A stretch of DNA of 64,000 nt from Mucilaginibacter saanensis. GTDB taxonomy: Bacteria > Bacteroidota > Bacteroidia > Sphingobacteriales > Sphingobacteriaceae. The translations under genes and the position numbers were made by a program. The notes beneath the pieces were generated by a model. That model did no database searches. It was not told the origin of the DNA and saw only the letters and a list, made by a program, of their open reading frames with translations. Shown piece after piece: positions 26,981 through 36,598 of the stretch. The stretch is from positions 1 to 64,000 of the forward strand of contig NZ_JACHBZ010000019.1 of the NCBI RefSeq assembly GCF_014200575.1, written 5' to 3'. Positions within the stretch are counted from its first letter, which is position 1. Each line of letters begins with the position of its first letter.

Positions 26981-26984
26981 CGTG

Positions 26985-28481
26985 TTAATGCTCCAGATTT
27001 TGCTCATTTAGCGGATATTGGAAAAGCAAACGAATATTGGTATAAGCAGCTGAGTTTATAGTCCAGTATGGGCTTTTCTCGGTTTTTTCCCTGGCTCCGT
27101 GAGCGGCCATTACAGACGCGGCTTTACCTGTACGCAGCAGATCAAACCAGCGGTGGTTTTCAAAGGCAAGCTCAACCTGCCGTTCATGTGCGATTGCTGT
27201 TCGGAAAGCCTCCTGGCTTGAAACGTTAAGTGCGGGATTGGGGTTACCGGCCGTTTTATTCGCTAAACCTGCACGCTGCCTAACAAGGTTTAAATACTTA
27301 AAGGCATCGCCGCCCCCTGCAAAGCCTTGTTCATTTAAGCATTCTGCAAGCATAAGGTAAACGTCGGCGTAACGATACACCGGAAAATCATTTGCAGTTA
27401 CACCCTGAACATCAGGCTTAGGGCTTTGATATTTTTTTATAAAAGGCAGGTAATTACCATATTCATCGGATGTAAAATCGGTTAATGAAGCATCTTTTCT
27501 GTTGTCACCGTCTTCGTAGGCCGTGATCAGATCGGTAGTAGGGATATTCCAGCCGTTTTGAGCATTATTGCCGATGTAATACCCGGTTATGTCATTATCA
27601 TAATAATCCCAGGGAATAAACGTATCTATAAAATCGCTACCCAACCCATTGTTACCTTGCTGATACTGAATTTCAAAGATAGACTCGGGACCGTTTTTCT
27701 TGCTGATATCAAAATTATCTGCATAATTGGCATTGAGGTTATATACGCCAGATGCTATTACAGCACGCAGTAACGGTACTGCAAGGTCAAACTTTTTCTG
27801 GGTCATATATACTTCGGCCAGCATGGTTTCGGCAGTACCTTTAGTTACCCGCCCTTTATCGCCGTCAAGCGCATATTTAACCGGCAATTTGGTAATGGCG
27901 GTCTGTGCATCAGCAATTATTTGTGTGTATACATTGGCTGCAGTAGTCTTGGTTGCCACTTTATAAGCATCGCCTACAGATTGTACTTCGGTTAATACCA
28001 GCGGCAAATCGCCAAACATACGTACCAGGTTAAAATAATTAAAGGCGCGTAAAAAACTGGCCTGCCCGGCTATGGTATCTGCAATGGCTGCATTCAGATT
28101 GGCTGCCGGTAAACGCCCCAAAATAATATTACACCGGCCAATAGCAGTATAGCTGGTTGAAAAAAAATCTCCGACCATGTCATTATTATTCAACTCCCTA
28201 AATTCATCTATTTCTTCCTTATTGGTTCCGGAACGGTCATAAGGATCATATTCATAGGATGTATTATCGGAACGCATTTCACCCAGCGCCCAAAAAGAGC
28301 CGTTGTATAATGTTTGTAGAGGAGCATAAGCACCGTTGACCGCCTGCGTAAATTGAGCAGGCGTTTTAAAGAAGTTAGTAGCATTTTGAGTATCTGTAGG
28401 CTTAAGATTAAGATAATCCTTTTTGCAGCCAGCTATGCTCAACCCGGTAAGGATAAGAAAAAGGTATGTATATTTTTTCAT
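26985..28481 (-). CDS. SusD/RagB-family glycan-binding lipoprotein
   Basis: 498 residues. A lipoprotein signal ends in LSIAGC, followed by KKDYLNLKPTDTQNATNFFKT. The family's TPR-rich core is visible (AQFTQAVNGAYAPLQTLY, ASFLRAFNYFNLVRMFGDLPLVL), as is the C-terminal region VYRYADVYLMLAECLNEQG. SusD proteins cap the partner SusC porin at the cell surface and bind glycans. The gene follows susC after 54 bp. Confidence 0.95.
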   Translation of the reverse strand: MKKYTYLFLILTGLSIAGCKKDYLNLKPTDTQNATNFFKTPAQFTQAVNGAYAPLQTLYNGSFWALGEMRSDNTSYEYDPYDRSGTNKEEIDEFRELNNNDMVGDFFSTSYTAIGRCNIILGRLPAANLNAAIADTIAGQASFLRAFNYFNLVRMFGDLPLVLTEVQSVGDAYKVATKTTAANVYTQIIADAQTAITKLPVKYALDGDKGRVTKGTAETMLAEVYMTQKKFDLAVPLLRAVIASGVYNLNANYADNFDISKKNGPESIFEIQYQQGNNGLGSDFIDTFIPWDYYDNDITGYYIGNNAQNGWNIPTTDLITAYEDGDNRKDASLTDFTSDEYGNYLPFIKKYQSPKPDVQGVTANDFPVYRYADVYLMLAECLNEQGFAGGGDAFKYLNLVRQRAGLANKTAGNPNPALNVSSQEAFRTAIAHERQVELAFENHRWFDLLRTGKAASVMAAHGAREKTEKSPYWTINSAAYTNIRLLFQYPLNEQNLEH

Positions 28482-28535
28482 GTCTTCAGTTGTTATTGTT
28501 TAAATAAACACTTAGTCCTTTAATTTTCATATTAA

Positions 28536-31500
28536 TTAAAAGGTTACATTACAACCCACTGTATATACAGCAGAAACCGGATAGCCATTAAAGTTTATGT
28601 TTGGCGAAAGCGACCGGTTACCCTGCTGCCCGTCAATACCAACTTCTGGGTTGCCGCCTTTATACCCCGTTATGAGGATGGCGTTTTGAGCACTAAAATA
28701 AACCCTGAAATTTTTGCTGAACTTTGTTTTAAAATTGTACCCCAGATCTATATTCTTAACCATTAGGTACGAATTACTTTCGACCCAGTAAGATGGGTAG
28801 TAATCACGGGCCAGGTTGGTATTTGAAACTGTGGTTGGTAATAGTCCTGCACCGGGATGCTCTGCAGAACGCCAGCGTTGTATTACTGACTGCTCCACAT
28901 TAAAAATACCATCAAGGTTAGTAGTAAACTGTTTGTACATATCAAATACATGCCCGCCTACCGAACCTGCCGAAATGATATTCATATCAAAGTTTTTGTA
29001 TGAAAAATGGTTATTAAAACCAAAGGTAAATTTTGGCCATGGGTTACCTATTGGCCCTTGGTCTTTACCATCAATTACGCCATCGCCGTTAATGTCCTTG
29101 TATCTGATATTGCCCACCTGCTCACCATCAAAGTGAGGGTATTTGTCAAGCTCTGCCTGGTTCTGAAAAATTCCTTCGAAAACATATCCATAAAACTGCC
29201 CCAATGGCAAACCGGCTGTAGTTATACTGGTTGGGTTATCGTTAGCAGGCGCATCATATATTTGTGGTGTAATACCTAAGCTAATCACCTTGTTTCGGTT
29301 AAACGAAATATTAAAATCTGAGCTCCAGTTAAACCCGCTGCCAATAATATTTTTTGTTGTTACGGTAAACTCCCAACCCCTGTTACGCACGTTACCAATA
29401 TTGCTTAAGGCATAATCAAACCCCGAAACTATGGGTAAGGGGATACCCTGCAGCATCCTTTGTGTATAACGGTTATAATACTCGGCTATTAAGTATATGC
29501 GGCCATGAAACAATGAAAGATCCATCCCTATGTCAAGTTGCTTGGTGGTTTCCCACCCTACCTCTTTATTGCCTAACTCGGTTAATGAGCCACCCGGAGC
29601 AAGAACGCCGCCAAACGTATAATTGGTTTGGTCAACTGACGATATGGACGAATAATTACTTACATCGTTATTACCGGCAAGCCCATAACTACCGGTAAAT
29701 TTCATCTCATCTATGATGGGGATTTTTGGAAAAAATGATTCTTCAGATATGCGCCAACCTGCAGATACAGAAGGAAAAGTACCCCATTGATGGCCTTCTG
29801 CAAACCTGGATGAACCATCCCGGCGGATTGATGCACTTAATAAATATTTGTCTTTATAAGCGTAGTTTACCCTGCCTATAATAGAGAGCAATCTCCACTC
29901 CTCATCATTGTTATTGTCTTTTGGTGCTGTAACTATGGTTGCCGCACCAAGTGACTGCACAATGTCATCAGGAAAACCTGTTCCATAGGTTAAGCGGGTA
30001 TGGTCAGTTTCCTGCTGTATAGAGTAATCTCCCAACACAGTTAAGGTATGATTACCCCATGTTTTTTTATAGTTGATGCTATTTTCATTAAGCCAGTTAA
30101 ATATGTTGGCCGAGTTAAATGAACCTGTGGCCTTTACCTGGGTACCATCCCTGTTAGGAATGCGAAAACTACCCAGGTATGATGGCCTGAAATAATTGCC
30201 ATTACTGTTTTGATAATCAACTCCAAAGGTCGACCGGATCTCTAAACCCTTAATTACCTCCCAATTAGCATAGGCGTTGGCTAGGGTACGAAACTGGGTA
30301 TATTTATTAACGGTATTTACCAGTTCGCTTACGGGGTTGGCATTCAGCGCTGTTCCGGCTATGTTTTCATTACCCGGCGAACCTACCACGTTGGTATAGG
30401 AGCCGTCGGGCTGTTTTACAGGAGTAAGCGGGCTTTCCAGATAAGCCTGGCTTAATACAGCCTGGTCAAAGTGCCCATCTGTTTGCTGTAAATTTCTTAA
30501 GCTATAAGTAGGTGCAATGCTTAAGCCAACAGTTACATTTTTGGCCACATCGGCATCCATATTACCTTTTAAGGAGTAACGCTGAAAACCTGTATTTAAC
30601 ACCGTACCACGCTGATCAAAATACCCCATCGAGAATAAAGACCGAACCTTGTCGGTACCATTAGCTACCGTAACATCATAATTTTGCATAGGAGCCGGGC
30701 GTGTTACTGCAGCAAACCAATCAGTACCTTTACCCAAGGCCTGCGGATTACGAAATGCCTCTGGTACCTGGCTCATATCAAATGGTTTTCCTGCAGCTTT
30801 ATCTGCATCCTGCAAAGCTTCAATGCGCCATTGTGCGTATTGCTGGGCAGTCATCATTTTAAGCTTGCTTTGTGGCAGTATGGTTTGTACGCCTGTTGAT
30901 GTATTTACTGTTACCGTTGATTCGCCCTTTTTGGCCCGCTTTGTGGTGATCAGAATAACTCCGTTTGATCCGCGCGAACCATAGATAGCGGTAGAAGCGG
31001 CATCCTTCAGTACGCTAATGTTTTCAATATCATCAGGATTAATGGTACTTAAAGGGTTGGAATACTGATCAAAACCTGGCGATACGGGGAAGCCATCAAT
31101 CACATACAACGGATTATCACCCGCACCTACCGAACCTGCACCACGTATATTAATAACTACCCCGCCTCCCGGTGTACCTGTTACCTGGTTCACGGTAACA
31201 CCGGCAAGCTGACCGGCAAGCTTCAGATCAATACTGGCCGCCTTAATCTCTTTAATATTAGCCATTTTTACCGTCCCTACGGCACCGGTAACATCTTTTC
31301 TTTCCATGTTACCATAACCAACTACTACCACTTCTTTCAGTTGAGTGTCATCATCTTCAAGCGTAACGTTAATGGTAATTTGTTCATTTACGGCCTGCTC
31401 AACGGTTTTAAACCCAACAAATGCAAACACCAGTACAGCGTTATCATCGGCGGTTAAACTAAATTTACCATCAATACCTGTAATTGCACCGTTACTTGTG

Positions 31501-31964
31501 CCCTTTATTCTAATGCTTACACCCGGCAATGGCTGGCCCTGCTTATCCACAACTTTACCACTTATTGTTATTGGTGCAGGAGCCACAACAGCAGCCGATG
31601 CATCCTTTTTGTTTACAATAATGGTTTTGTTTTCAATGGTGTAAGTAAAGGGCTCATTTTTAAAACACTGCTGCAATGCCTCATCAATTGAGGCATTTTT
31701 CAATGATACTGAAACCGGCCTGGCCTGTTTAATATCATTGTATTTGTAAAAAAAGTAATACCCGCTCTGTTTCTCAATAGCGTTAAATACTTTTTCAATA
31801 GCAGCATCGTTTGCACTTAGCGTTATAGTTTGCGAGAAACTTTTAGCACTAAGATGTAAGCAGCCAATAATAACTAATAGGACCGTTAATTTCATGGTCA
31901 AAAACAGTTTTGAGGTTGATGTATGGGGTACGTAAAATACTTTACCCCTAAAGTTTAATTGCAT
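28536..31964 (-). CDS. SusC/RagA TonB-linked outer-membrane transporter with N-terminal signalling domain
   Basis: 1142 residues. After the signal (about 24-46) comes an STN domain (about 47-118, ITLSANDAAIEKVFNAIEKQ), then a carboxypeptidase-regulatory-like domain (GKVVDKQGQPLPGVSIRIKGTSNGAITGIDGKFSL), the TonB plug (VVVVGYGNMERKDVTGAVGTV and NPLYVIDGFPV) and a large beta-barrel ending in GCNVTF. The STN domain marks a transporter that signals to an anti-sigma factor, in line with the upstream fecR and sigma genes. It imports oligosaccharides through the outer membrane. Confidence 0.96.
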   Translation of the reverse strand: MQLNFRGKVFYVPHTSTSKLFLTMKLTVLLVIIGCLHLSAKSFSQTITLSANDAAIEKVFNAIEKQSGYYFFYKYNDIKQARPVSVSLKNASIDEALQQCFKNEPFTYTIENKTIIVNKKDASAAVVAPAPITISGKVVDKQGQPLPGVSIRIKGTSNGAITGIDGKFSLTADDNAVLVFAFVGFKTVEQAVNEQITINVTLEDDDTQLKEVVVVGYGNMERKDVTGAVGTVKMANIKEIKAASIDLKLAGQLAGVTVNQVTGTPGGGVVINIRGAGSVGAGDNPLYVIDGFPVSPGFDQYSNPLSTINPDDIENISVLKDAASTAIYGSRGSNGVILITTKRAKKGESTVTVNTSTGVQTILPQSKLKMMTAQQYAQWRIEALQDADKAAGKPFDMSQVPEAFRNPQALGKGTDWFAAVTRPAPMQNYDVTVANGTDKVRSLFSMGYFDQRGTVLNTGFQRYSLKGNMDADVAKNVTVGLSIAPTYSLRNLQQTDGHFDQAVLSQAYLESPLTPVKQPDGSYTNVVGSPGNENIAGTALNANPVSELVNTVNKYTQFRTLANAYANWEVIKGLEIRSTFGVDYQNSNGNYFRPSYLGSFRIPNRDGTQVKATGSFNSANIFNWLNENSINYKKTWGNHTLTVLGDYSIQQETDHTRLTYGTGFPDDIVQSLGAATIVTAPKDNNNDEEWRLLSIIGRVNYAYKDKYLLSASIRRDGSSRFAEGHQWGTFPSVSAGWRISEESFFPKIPIIDEMKFTGSYGLAGNNDVSNYSSISSVDQTNYTFGGVLAPGGSLTELGNKEVGWETTKQLDIGMDLSLFHGRIYLIAEYYNRYTQRMLQGIPLPIVSGFDYALSNIGNVRNRGWEFTVTTKNIIGSGFNWSSDFNISFNRNKVISLGITPQIYDAPANDNPTSITTAGLPLGQFYGYVFEGIFQNQAELDKYPHFDGEQVGNIRYKDINGDGVIDGKDQGPIGNPWPKFTFGFNNHFSYKNFDMNIISAGSVGGHVFDMYKQFTTNLDGIFNVEQSVIQRWRSAEHPGAGLLPTTVSNTNLARDYYPSYWVESNSYLMVKNIDLGYNFKTKFSKNFRVYFSAQNAILITGYKGGNPEVGIDGQQGNRSLSPNINFNGYPVSAVYTVGCNVTF

Positions 31965-32144
31965 AACTTCGTCGTGTTTGGGTTAATGTGTCTGTTAATG
32001 ATACTCAGTAAGCTTAATCCATCATTTTACCCGGGAGTGTTGCCGCACTTCCGGTTTTTTTATGGATAAGCAATGGGGAGGTTGTGTTAGTGGCTTCGTC
32101 GGTGTTTAGTCATAGGTTGTGTTATTAAATGTGTTAAAATCTTT

Positions 32145-33302
32145 TTATGGGGTAACAATTATCTTTTTGTTATCAATTTTAAAATGAACATGGTTTAACT
32201 CCAGTATATGCAGCACTTGCGATAGTTTTACATTACGTTCAATTTTACCAACAAACTCATCATCGGGTATTCTCCCTTCATAGGTAACTTCGGTGTCATA
32301 CCATCGGCTAAGCTGTTTCATAATTTCCTGAATGCTTGAGCGGTTAAATACAAAATAGCCGTTTTTCCAGGCAATGGCCTGTTCAGCATCAACATCAATA
32401 ACCTGTATGCCCCCCCCCTCAACAATACCCTGCTGACCCGGTTTTAAAAAACTACTCAAACCACCACTGCTCAGTTGCACAGCCCCTTCAAGCAGGGTAG
32501 TTTTAATTGCTTGCTCATCACCGTAGCCCATAATATTAAAATGCGTACCCAAAACTTTAACCTGCATGTTATTAATAGTTACGATAAATGGACTGGCTGC
32601 ATTTTTTGTAACCTCAAAGTACCCTTCGCCGGTTAGTTCCACACGGCGCTGGTTACCGGCAAAGGCTGTAGGGAATTTTAACGATGAGGCTGCATTTAGC
32701 CAAACTTTAGTACCATCGGGTAGTATAACCTGGTACTGACCGCCGCGCGGCGTGCTGATCGTGTTATGAGTACCAGGTTCATTAACTGACGCTGTATTGT
32801 CGCTTTCAACAGCATATATCAACTGTCCGTCTTTTGTTTTTTTAATACTGATACCGCCTTTTTTGGCAAGGGTACCTATCCTGGCCGAATCCAAAATTAC
32901 CCGGGTGCCGTTATCAAGTGTGAGTATTGCCTTGTTGTTACCAGGCTCCACATCGTGCTTAACGGTTTTATTATTGGCTGTAAGGGGCTGTTTACCTGTT
33001 CGTTTTAAATAATAGGCCGCTATACCAAACGCTGCCAGCAAAATTACCGTGGCTGCTATTCTCCTTAATTTAAAAAGACCGATAACTTTGGGCCGTTCCT
33101 GTACTTTTGCCCCCTGAACAGCATGCTGTAAACGCCGCAGCATTTTATCTTCCAGCTGTTCTTTTACCCCCCATACAGAATCATCCCATTCCTGACCCGC
33201 TTGAAAGCTTTCAAAAAAATCAAGTAACAACTGCTCCTCCCCGGCAGTAGCATTGCCGTTCAGGTACTTATCAATAAGTTGTAAAAATTCCTGCTTCTCC
33301 AC
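32145..33302 (-). CDS. FecR-family anti-sigma factor
   Basis: 385 residues; the start codon is GTG. The N-terminal cytoplasmic part (about 1-75, EKQEFLQLIDKYLNGNATAGEEQLLLDFF) is followed by one membrane segment (about 80-96, RRIAATVILLAAFGIAAYYL). The periplasmic FecR domain contains NTISTPRGGQYQVILPDGTKVWLNAASSL, and a C-terminal DUF4974-like region follows (FNRSSIQEIMKQLSRWYD). It should hold the ECF sigma factor until the STN domain of SusC signals substrate. Confidence 0.94.
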   Translation of the reverse strand: MEKQEFLQLIDKYLNGNATAGEEQLLLDFFESFQAGQEWDDSVWGVKEQLEDKMLRRLQHAVQGAKVQERPKVIGLFKLRRIAATVILLAAFGIAAYYLKRTGKQPLTANNKTVKHDVEPGNNKAILTLDNGTRVILDSARIGTLAKKGGISIKKTKDGQLIYAVESDNTASVNEPGTHNTISTPRGGQYQVILPDGTKVWLNAASSLKFPTAFAGNQRRVELTGEGYFEVTKNAASPFIVTINNMQVKVLGTHFNIMGYGDEQAIKTTLLEGAVQLSSGGLSSFLKPGQQGIVEGGGIQVIDVDAEQAIAWKNGYFVFNRSSIQEIMKQLSRWYDTEVTYEGRIPDDEFVGKIERNVKLSQVLHILELNHVHFKIDNKKIIVTP

Positions 33303-33383
33303 AGTCTGGTTTTTTAAGGAGAGTATAAAAACCGGGCTATCCCCTATGTAACAATCAAAAATTTATAAATTATTAATTTGATG

Positions 33384-33965
33384 TTATCTTTTAAATAAGA
33401 GATATATAACCTGCAACAGGAATGTGCTGCCAATAGTAGTGCGCAGCTGGCGCAGCGCCTTGGTTAAATGATTTTCGACCGTTTTAGTTGATATATTTAA
33501 TTGAGAGGCTATTTGCTTATGGCTCAAACACTCCTCCCGGCTTAATTTATACACTTCGCGGCATTTTTCGGGCAGGGTTTCCACAACAGAACTTACCCGG
33601 GCGGTTAGTTCTTTATATTCAATATTATCATAGTCAGCCGGAGTGTGTATAAGTTGCAGGGCATCATCGTAAATATCTTCCCGGGCTGTCCCCGTTCTTA
33701 TCTGCCGGTAAACCTCGTAACGGATAGAGGCATACAGGTAGGCTTTTAACGATGTCGTGATGTGGATGTTATACCTGTTGTTCCACAATTTTATGAAGAG
33801 TTCCTGTATAATATCTTCGCAAGCCTGCTTATCCTTTAAAACGTGATAGGCCGAAGTATAAAGCAATTGCCAATATCTTTTATAAATAGCCGAAAGCGCC
33901 ATTTCATCGTCCAGTTTTAGGCGATCCATGAGCTGTATATCACTTAAAGCTATTTTATCAGGCAT
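33384..33965 (-). CDS. ECF RNA polymerase sigma factor
   Basis: 193 residues. Region 2 is visible in ALSAIYKRYWQLLYTSAYHVLKDKQACEDIIQELFIKLW (about 24-62) and region 4 in LPEKCREVYKLSREECLSHKQIASQLNISTKTVENHL (about 131-167). It belongs to the Bacteroidota sigma-70 ECF group that controls PULs with a FecR partner. The gene is first in the PUL cluster; the SusC STN domain, FecR and this sigma form the expected trans-envelope relay. Confidence 0.95.
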   Translation of the reverse strand: MPDKIALSDIQLMDRLKLDDEMALSAIYKRYWQLLYTSAYHVLKDKQACEDIIQELFIKLWNNRYNIHITTSLKAYLYASIRYEVYRQIRTGTAREDIYDDALQLIHTPADYDNIEYKELTARVSSVVETLPEKCREVYKLSREECLSHKQIASQLNISTKTVENHLTKALRQLRTTIGSTFLLQVIYLLFKR

Positions 33966-34343
33966 ACTATAATGAGGGTAAGGTTAAATCATACGCTAAA
34001 TTTAATTATTATTAACTGAATGTTCACATAAACATCTAATCTCACTCATAAACCTGTGCAGCAATCAGTTATACCGGCAACAATTTGTACCGGAATTAGT
34101 TGTATAAAAATAAAAGTATTTAAATTCAGTTATCGGCAGCTTAAGTTGCGCTAATGTATTTTAAATGCCTCCATGTAGCTTATATGTTACGACACCACTG
34201 ATAATCATACAATTAAAAACATTTTATTATTATAACTTCCGAATGATTAAAGTAGGCAAACTATTTTTCACCAAAAAGGAAAGGGCCATTTTTCAATGGC
34301 CCCTTTCCTTTATTAACTCCCTCAGGGGAGCAATTTTATAACT
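33966..34343. other. Intergenic region upstream of the ECF sigma gene
   Basis: 378 bases without a credible gene. A terminator hairpin for the next unit lies at 34275-34311. No clear TAnnTTTG box was found for the sigma gene (TAAATTTA is the nearest match). Confidence 0.6.
34275..34311 (-). terminator. Terminator after the MhqD-like hydrolase gene
   Basis: The long GC-rich stem AAAGGAAAGGGCCATT and its complement (with one bulged C) lie downstream of the stop at 34344 on the minus strand. Confidence 0.8.
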
Positions 34344-34961
34344 TTACAATATGGCGTTAGCCAATACCAACTCTTCATTACTGATGGTATGTTGACGGCC
34401 TTTATATATTTTCAAGGTAACATTACCGTGCAGCGCCTGCATAATGGCCATACTATCGTTTACTCTGCTTACCGGCACATGCGGATCAGGATCACCGGTG
34501 GTAATGAGTATAGGAGTTTGGTCAAAACTACCCTGGTAATTACTGTTTATCAGTTGCTCACCAATTAATCCGCCGGTAAAAGCAATTACGCCGCCGTACC
34601 GGCCTGCATTACGGGTTACATACTCCAGCGTTAAACATGCCCCCTGCGAAAACCCAAGGAAATAAATATTTTCCTGTGTTATGCCCTTTTGCATAATATC
34701 AGCTACCAAACTGTCAATAATCTCCAATGCCGAATCAAGCGCCGGTTGGTTGTTGGTTACCGGAGCCATAAAACTATATGGATACCAGCTATGTTCTTTA
34801 GCTTGCGGTGCAAAAATGGCATAATCATCAAGCTTCAAGTGATTTTTCAGGGTGATGACACTTGCTGCCGAAGCACCGCGCCCATGTAGCATAATAATGG
34901 CTTTGGTGGCTTGTTCAACCGGGGTACCTGCTGTAATTATTTGTTTGCTATGTGTATACAT
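34344..34961 (-). CDS. Alpha/beta hydrolase, phospholipase/carboxylesterase type (MhqD-like)
   Basis: 205 residues, cytoplasmic. It has AIIMLHGRGASAASV, the nucleophile elbow GFSQGACL, TTGDPDPHVPVSRV with the catalytic aspartate region and GRQHTIS with the histidine. In Bacillus, MhqD-type hydrolases are encoded with the MhqO ring-cleavage dioxygenase and respond to quinones. The neighbour at 35074 is such a dioxygenase, transcribed just before it. Confidence 0.88.
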   Translation of the reverse strand: MYTHSKQIITAGTPVEQATKAIIMLHGRGASAASVITLKNHLKLDDYAIFAPQAKEHSWYPYSFMAPVTNNQPALDSALEIIDSLVADIMQKGITQENIYFLGFSQGACLTLEYVTRNAGRYGGVIAFTGGLIGEQLINSNYQGSFDQTPILITTGDPDPHVPVSRVNDSMAIMQALHGNVTLKIYKGRQHTISNEELVLANAIL

Positions 34962-35073
34962 GATTGTATTATACTGTTTACTTTGATAGAATTGTTTTGG
35001 AAGAGTAGGAGATGTGTTCTTTATTTCTCTACAGTCTTAAAAACACATCCCTGCTTCCGCGCTATTCTCACTT

Positions 35074-36009
35074 TTATATCAATGATGGCAATGATTTTTC
35101 CAGCTCCTCACGCATATTTTCATATTGGGCTGGCAACTTTAAGCCATTGCCTAACTCTTCAACAGGTTCATCAACAGAGAAGCCCGGATTATCGGTAGCC
35201 AATTCAAACAATACACCACCTGGCTCACGGAAGTACAGTGAGTAGAAATAGTTACGGTCTATTTTATCCGTTATATGTAAACCCAGATTGGCTATTTTTT
35301 CACGATACTGCATCAATATCTCCTCGTTTTTAACACGAAATGCCACGTGGTGAACAGAGCCTCCTGCTACATGCCCGGCTACTTCTCCGGCTACCTCAAC
35401 CAAGTCAACTATAGCTGCATTGTCTACCGCATCAGTTATAAACCGGTAACGGTTTACGTGTTGCTCCAGCAAACGGTAACCAAATACATCAGTCAATATT
35501 TTGGCAGTTGCATCCATTTTATTGGTAGTGATGGTAATATTATGAAAACCGCGGGTAGCATTTTCGGCCTTAACATCTGCTGTTTCCCATGGCAAACGGG
35601 TATCTGTTGTTTTTGGCACAATCAGCTCCAGTTTTAAACCATCAGGATCAAGAAAGGTAAGGTATTGCTCTCCAAACTTTTCGGCGGGTTTGTTATATAA
35701 AATATTATTGTCCTCAAATCTTTTCAACCAAAAATCAAGGCTGCCTTCTGGTACGCTATAACCAATTTCGGTAACCTGGCGCGCACCTCTCCTCCCTGCT
35801 GTAATACCTTGCCATGGGAAAAATGTAAGGATGGTGCCGGGGGTGCCAACCTTATCGCCATAGTACAAGTGGTAAGTTTGCGGATCATCAAAATTCACCG
35901 TTTTTTTCACCATTCTTAAACCTAATACACGAGTGTAAAAATCATAGTTTTTTTTGGCGCCGCCTGCAATAGCAGTAATGTGGTGTATGCCGTTTATTGT
36001 ATTTTCCAT
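35074..36009 (-). CDS. Ring-cleaving dioxygenase of the glyoxalase/VOC superfamily (MhqO-like)
   Basis: 311 residues made of tandem VOC modules. Module one begins NGIHHITAIAGGAKKNYDFYTRVLGLR, module two RGFHNITITTNKMDATAKILTDVFGYR. Metal-ligand positions can be read in HHITA, SVHHVAFRV and GVLFELATDNPGF. The family includes Bacillus MhqO/MhqA/MhqE linked to hydroquinone detoxification. It is followed after 112 bp by the MhqD-like hydrolase, which supports a role against aromatic electrophiles. No MhqR regulator is nearby. Confidence 0.88.
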   Translation of the reverse strand: MENTINGIHHITAIAGGAKKNYDFYTRVLGLRMVKKTVNFDDPQTYHLYYGDKVGTPGTILTFFPWQGITAGRRGARQVTEIGYSVPEGSLDFWLKRFEDNNILYNKPAEKFGEQYLTFLDPDGLKLELIVPKTTDTRLPWETADVKAENATRGFHNITITTNKMDATAKILTDVFGYRLLEQHVNRYRFITDAVDNAAIVDLVEVAGEVAGHVAGGSVHHVAFRVKNEEILMQYREKIANLGLHITDKIDRNYFYSLYFREPGGVLFELATDNPGFSVDEPVEELGNGLKLPAQYENMREELEKSLPSLI

Positions 36010-36196
36010 TGTGTTCCTTTGCTAATCAAAAATTAATATTTGTTTTAATTGATGATTCAAATTTACCCTGTAAAATAAGGTTTACACTTGATGTAGGATA
36101 AGAAAAAGAGAGATGGGATATTTTTTTGAGATATGACGAGGCAGTCCTCTTAATTGTTATTGTAAGGAACAAAGGATCTGCTGATGATCTAAAACA

Positions 36197-36222
36197 GATG
36201 CTTCACTTCGTTCAGCATGACA
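36197..36222. repeat. Short dispersed palindromic repeat (family with ..TTCGTTCAG..ATGACA)
   Basis: It reads GATGCTTCACTTCG then TTCAGCATGACA. The outer bases ATGCT/AGCAT pair. A second member at 45745-45769 has ATCCT/AGGAT at the same place, a compensated change. Confidence 0.7.
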
Positions 36223-36252
36223 ATCCTTATTGTTGTTCAGGATGAAATATAC

Positions 36253-36588
36253 TTACCCTGCATTCCTGGGCATATATACAATAATACAAGCACCCAGCAG
36301 CGCTACCAGTGCCCCTATGATATCATACTTATCTGGCCGGAAGCCGTCTACTTTCCAGGCCCATATCAGTGCAAGCACAATAAATATACCGCCGTAGGCA
36401 GCATACACCCTACCAAAATTGGCGGTTTGCCAGGTAGCCACCACACCATAAAGCGCAAGTATTACGCCTCCCAATAAGCCGTACCATAAAGGTTTATCGG
36501 CTTTAAGCCATTGCCATACCAGGTAACCGCCGCCAATTTCAAAAAGACCGGCTAATATAAAAATGAGTAATGATCTGACTACGGACAT
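36253..36588 (-). CDS. YnfA/UPF0060 small membrane protein
   Basis: 111 residues from the ATG at 36588 (MSVVRSLLIFILAGLFEIGGGYLVW). A longer frame to 36642 only overlaps the upstream gene. Four membrane segments and the signatures AGLFEIGGGYLVWQWL and NFGRVYAAYGGIFIVLALIWAWKVDGFRPDKYD are typical of YnfA, a small transporter-like inner-membrane protein of unclear function. It starts 10 bp after the FHA gene stop and is probably carried along in the same transcript. Confidence 0.9.
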   Translation of the reverse strand: MSVVRSLLIFILAGLFEIGGGYLVWQWLKADKPLWYGLLGGVILALYGVVATWQTANFGRVYAAYGGIFIVLALIWAWKVDGFRPDKYDIIGALVALLGACIIVYMPRNAG

Positions 36589-36598
36589 ACGTTTATAA

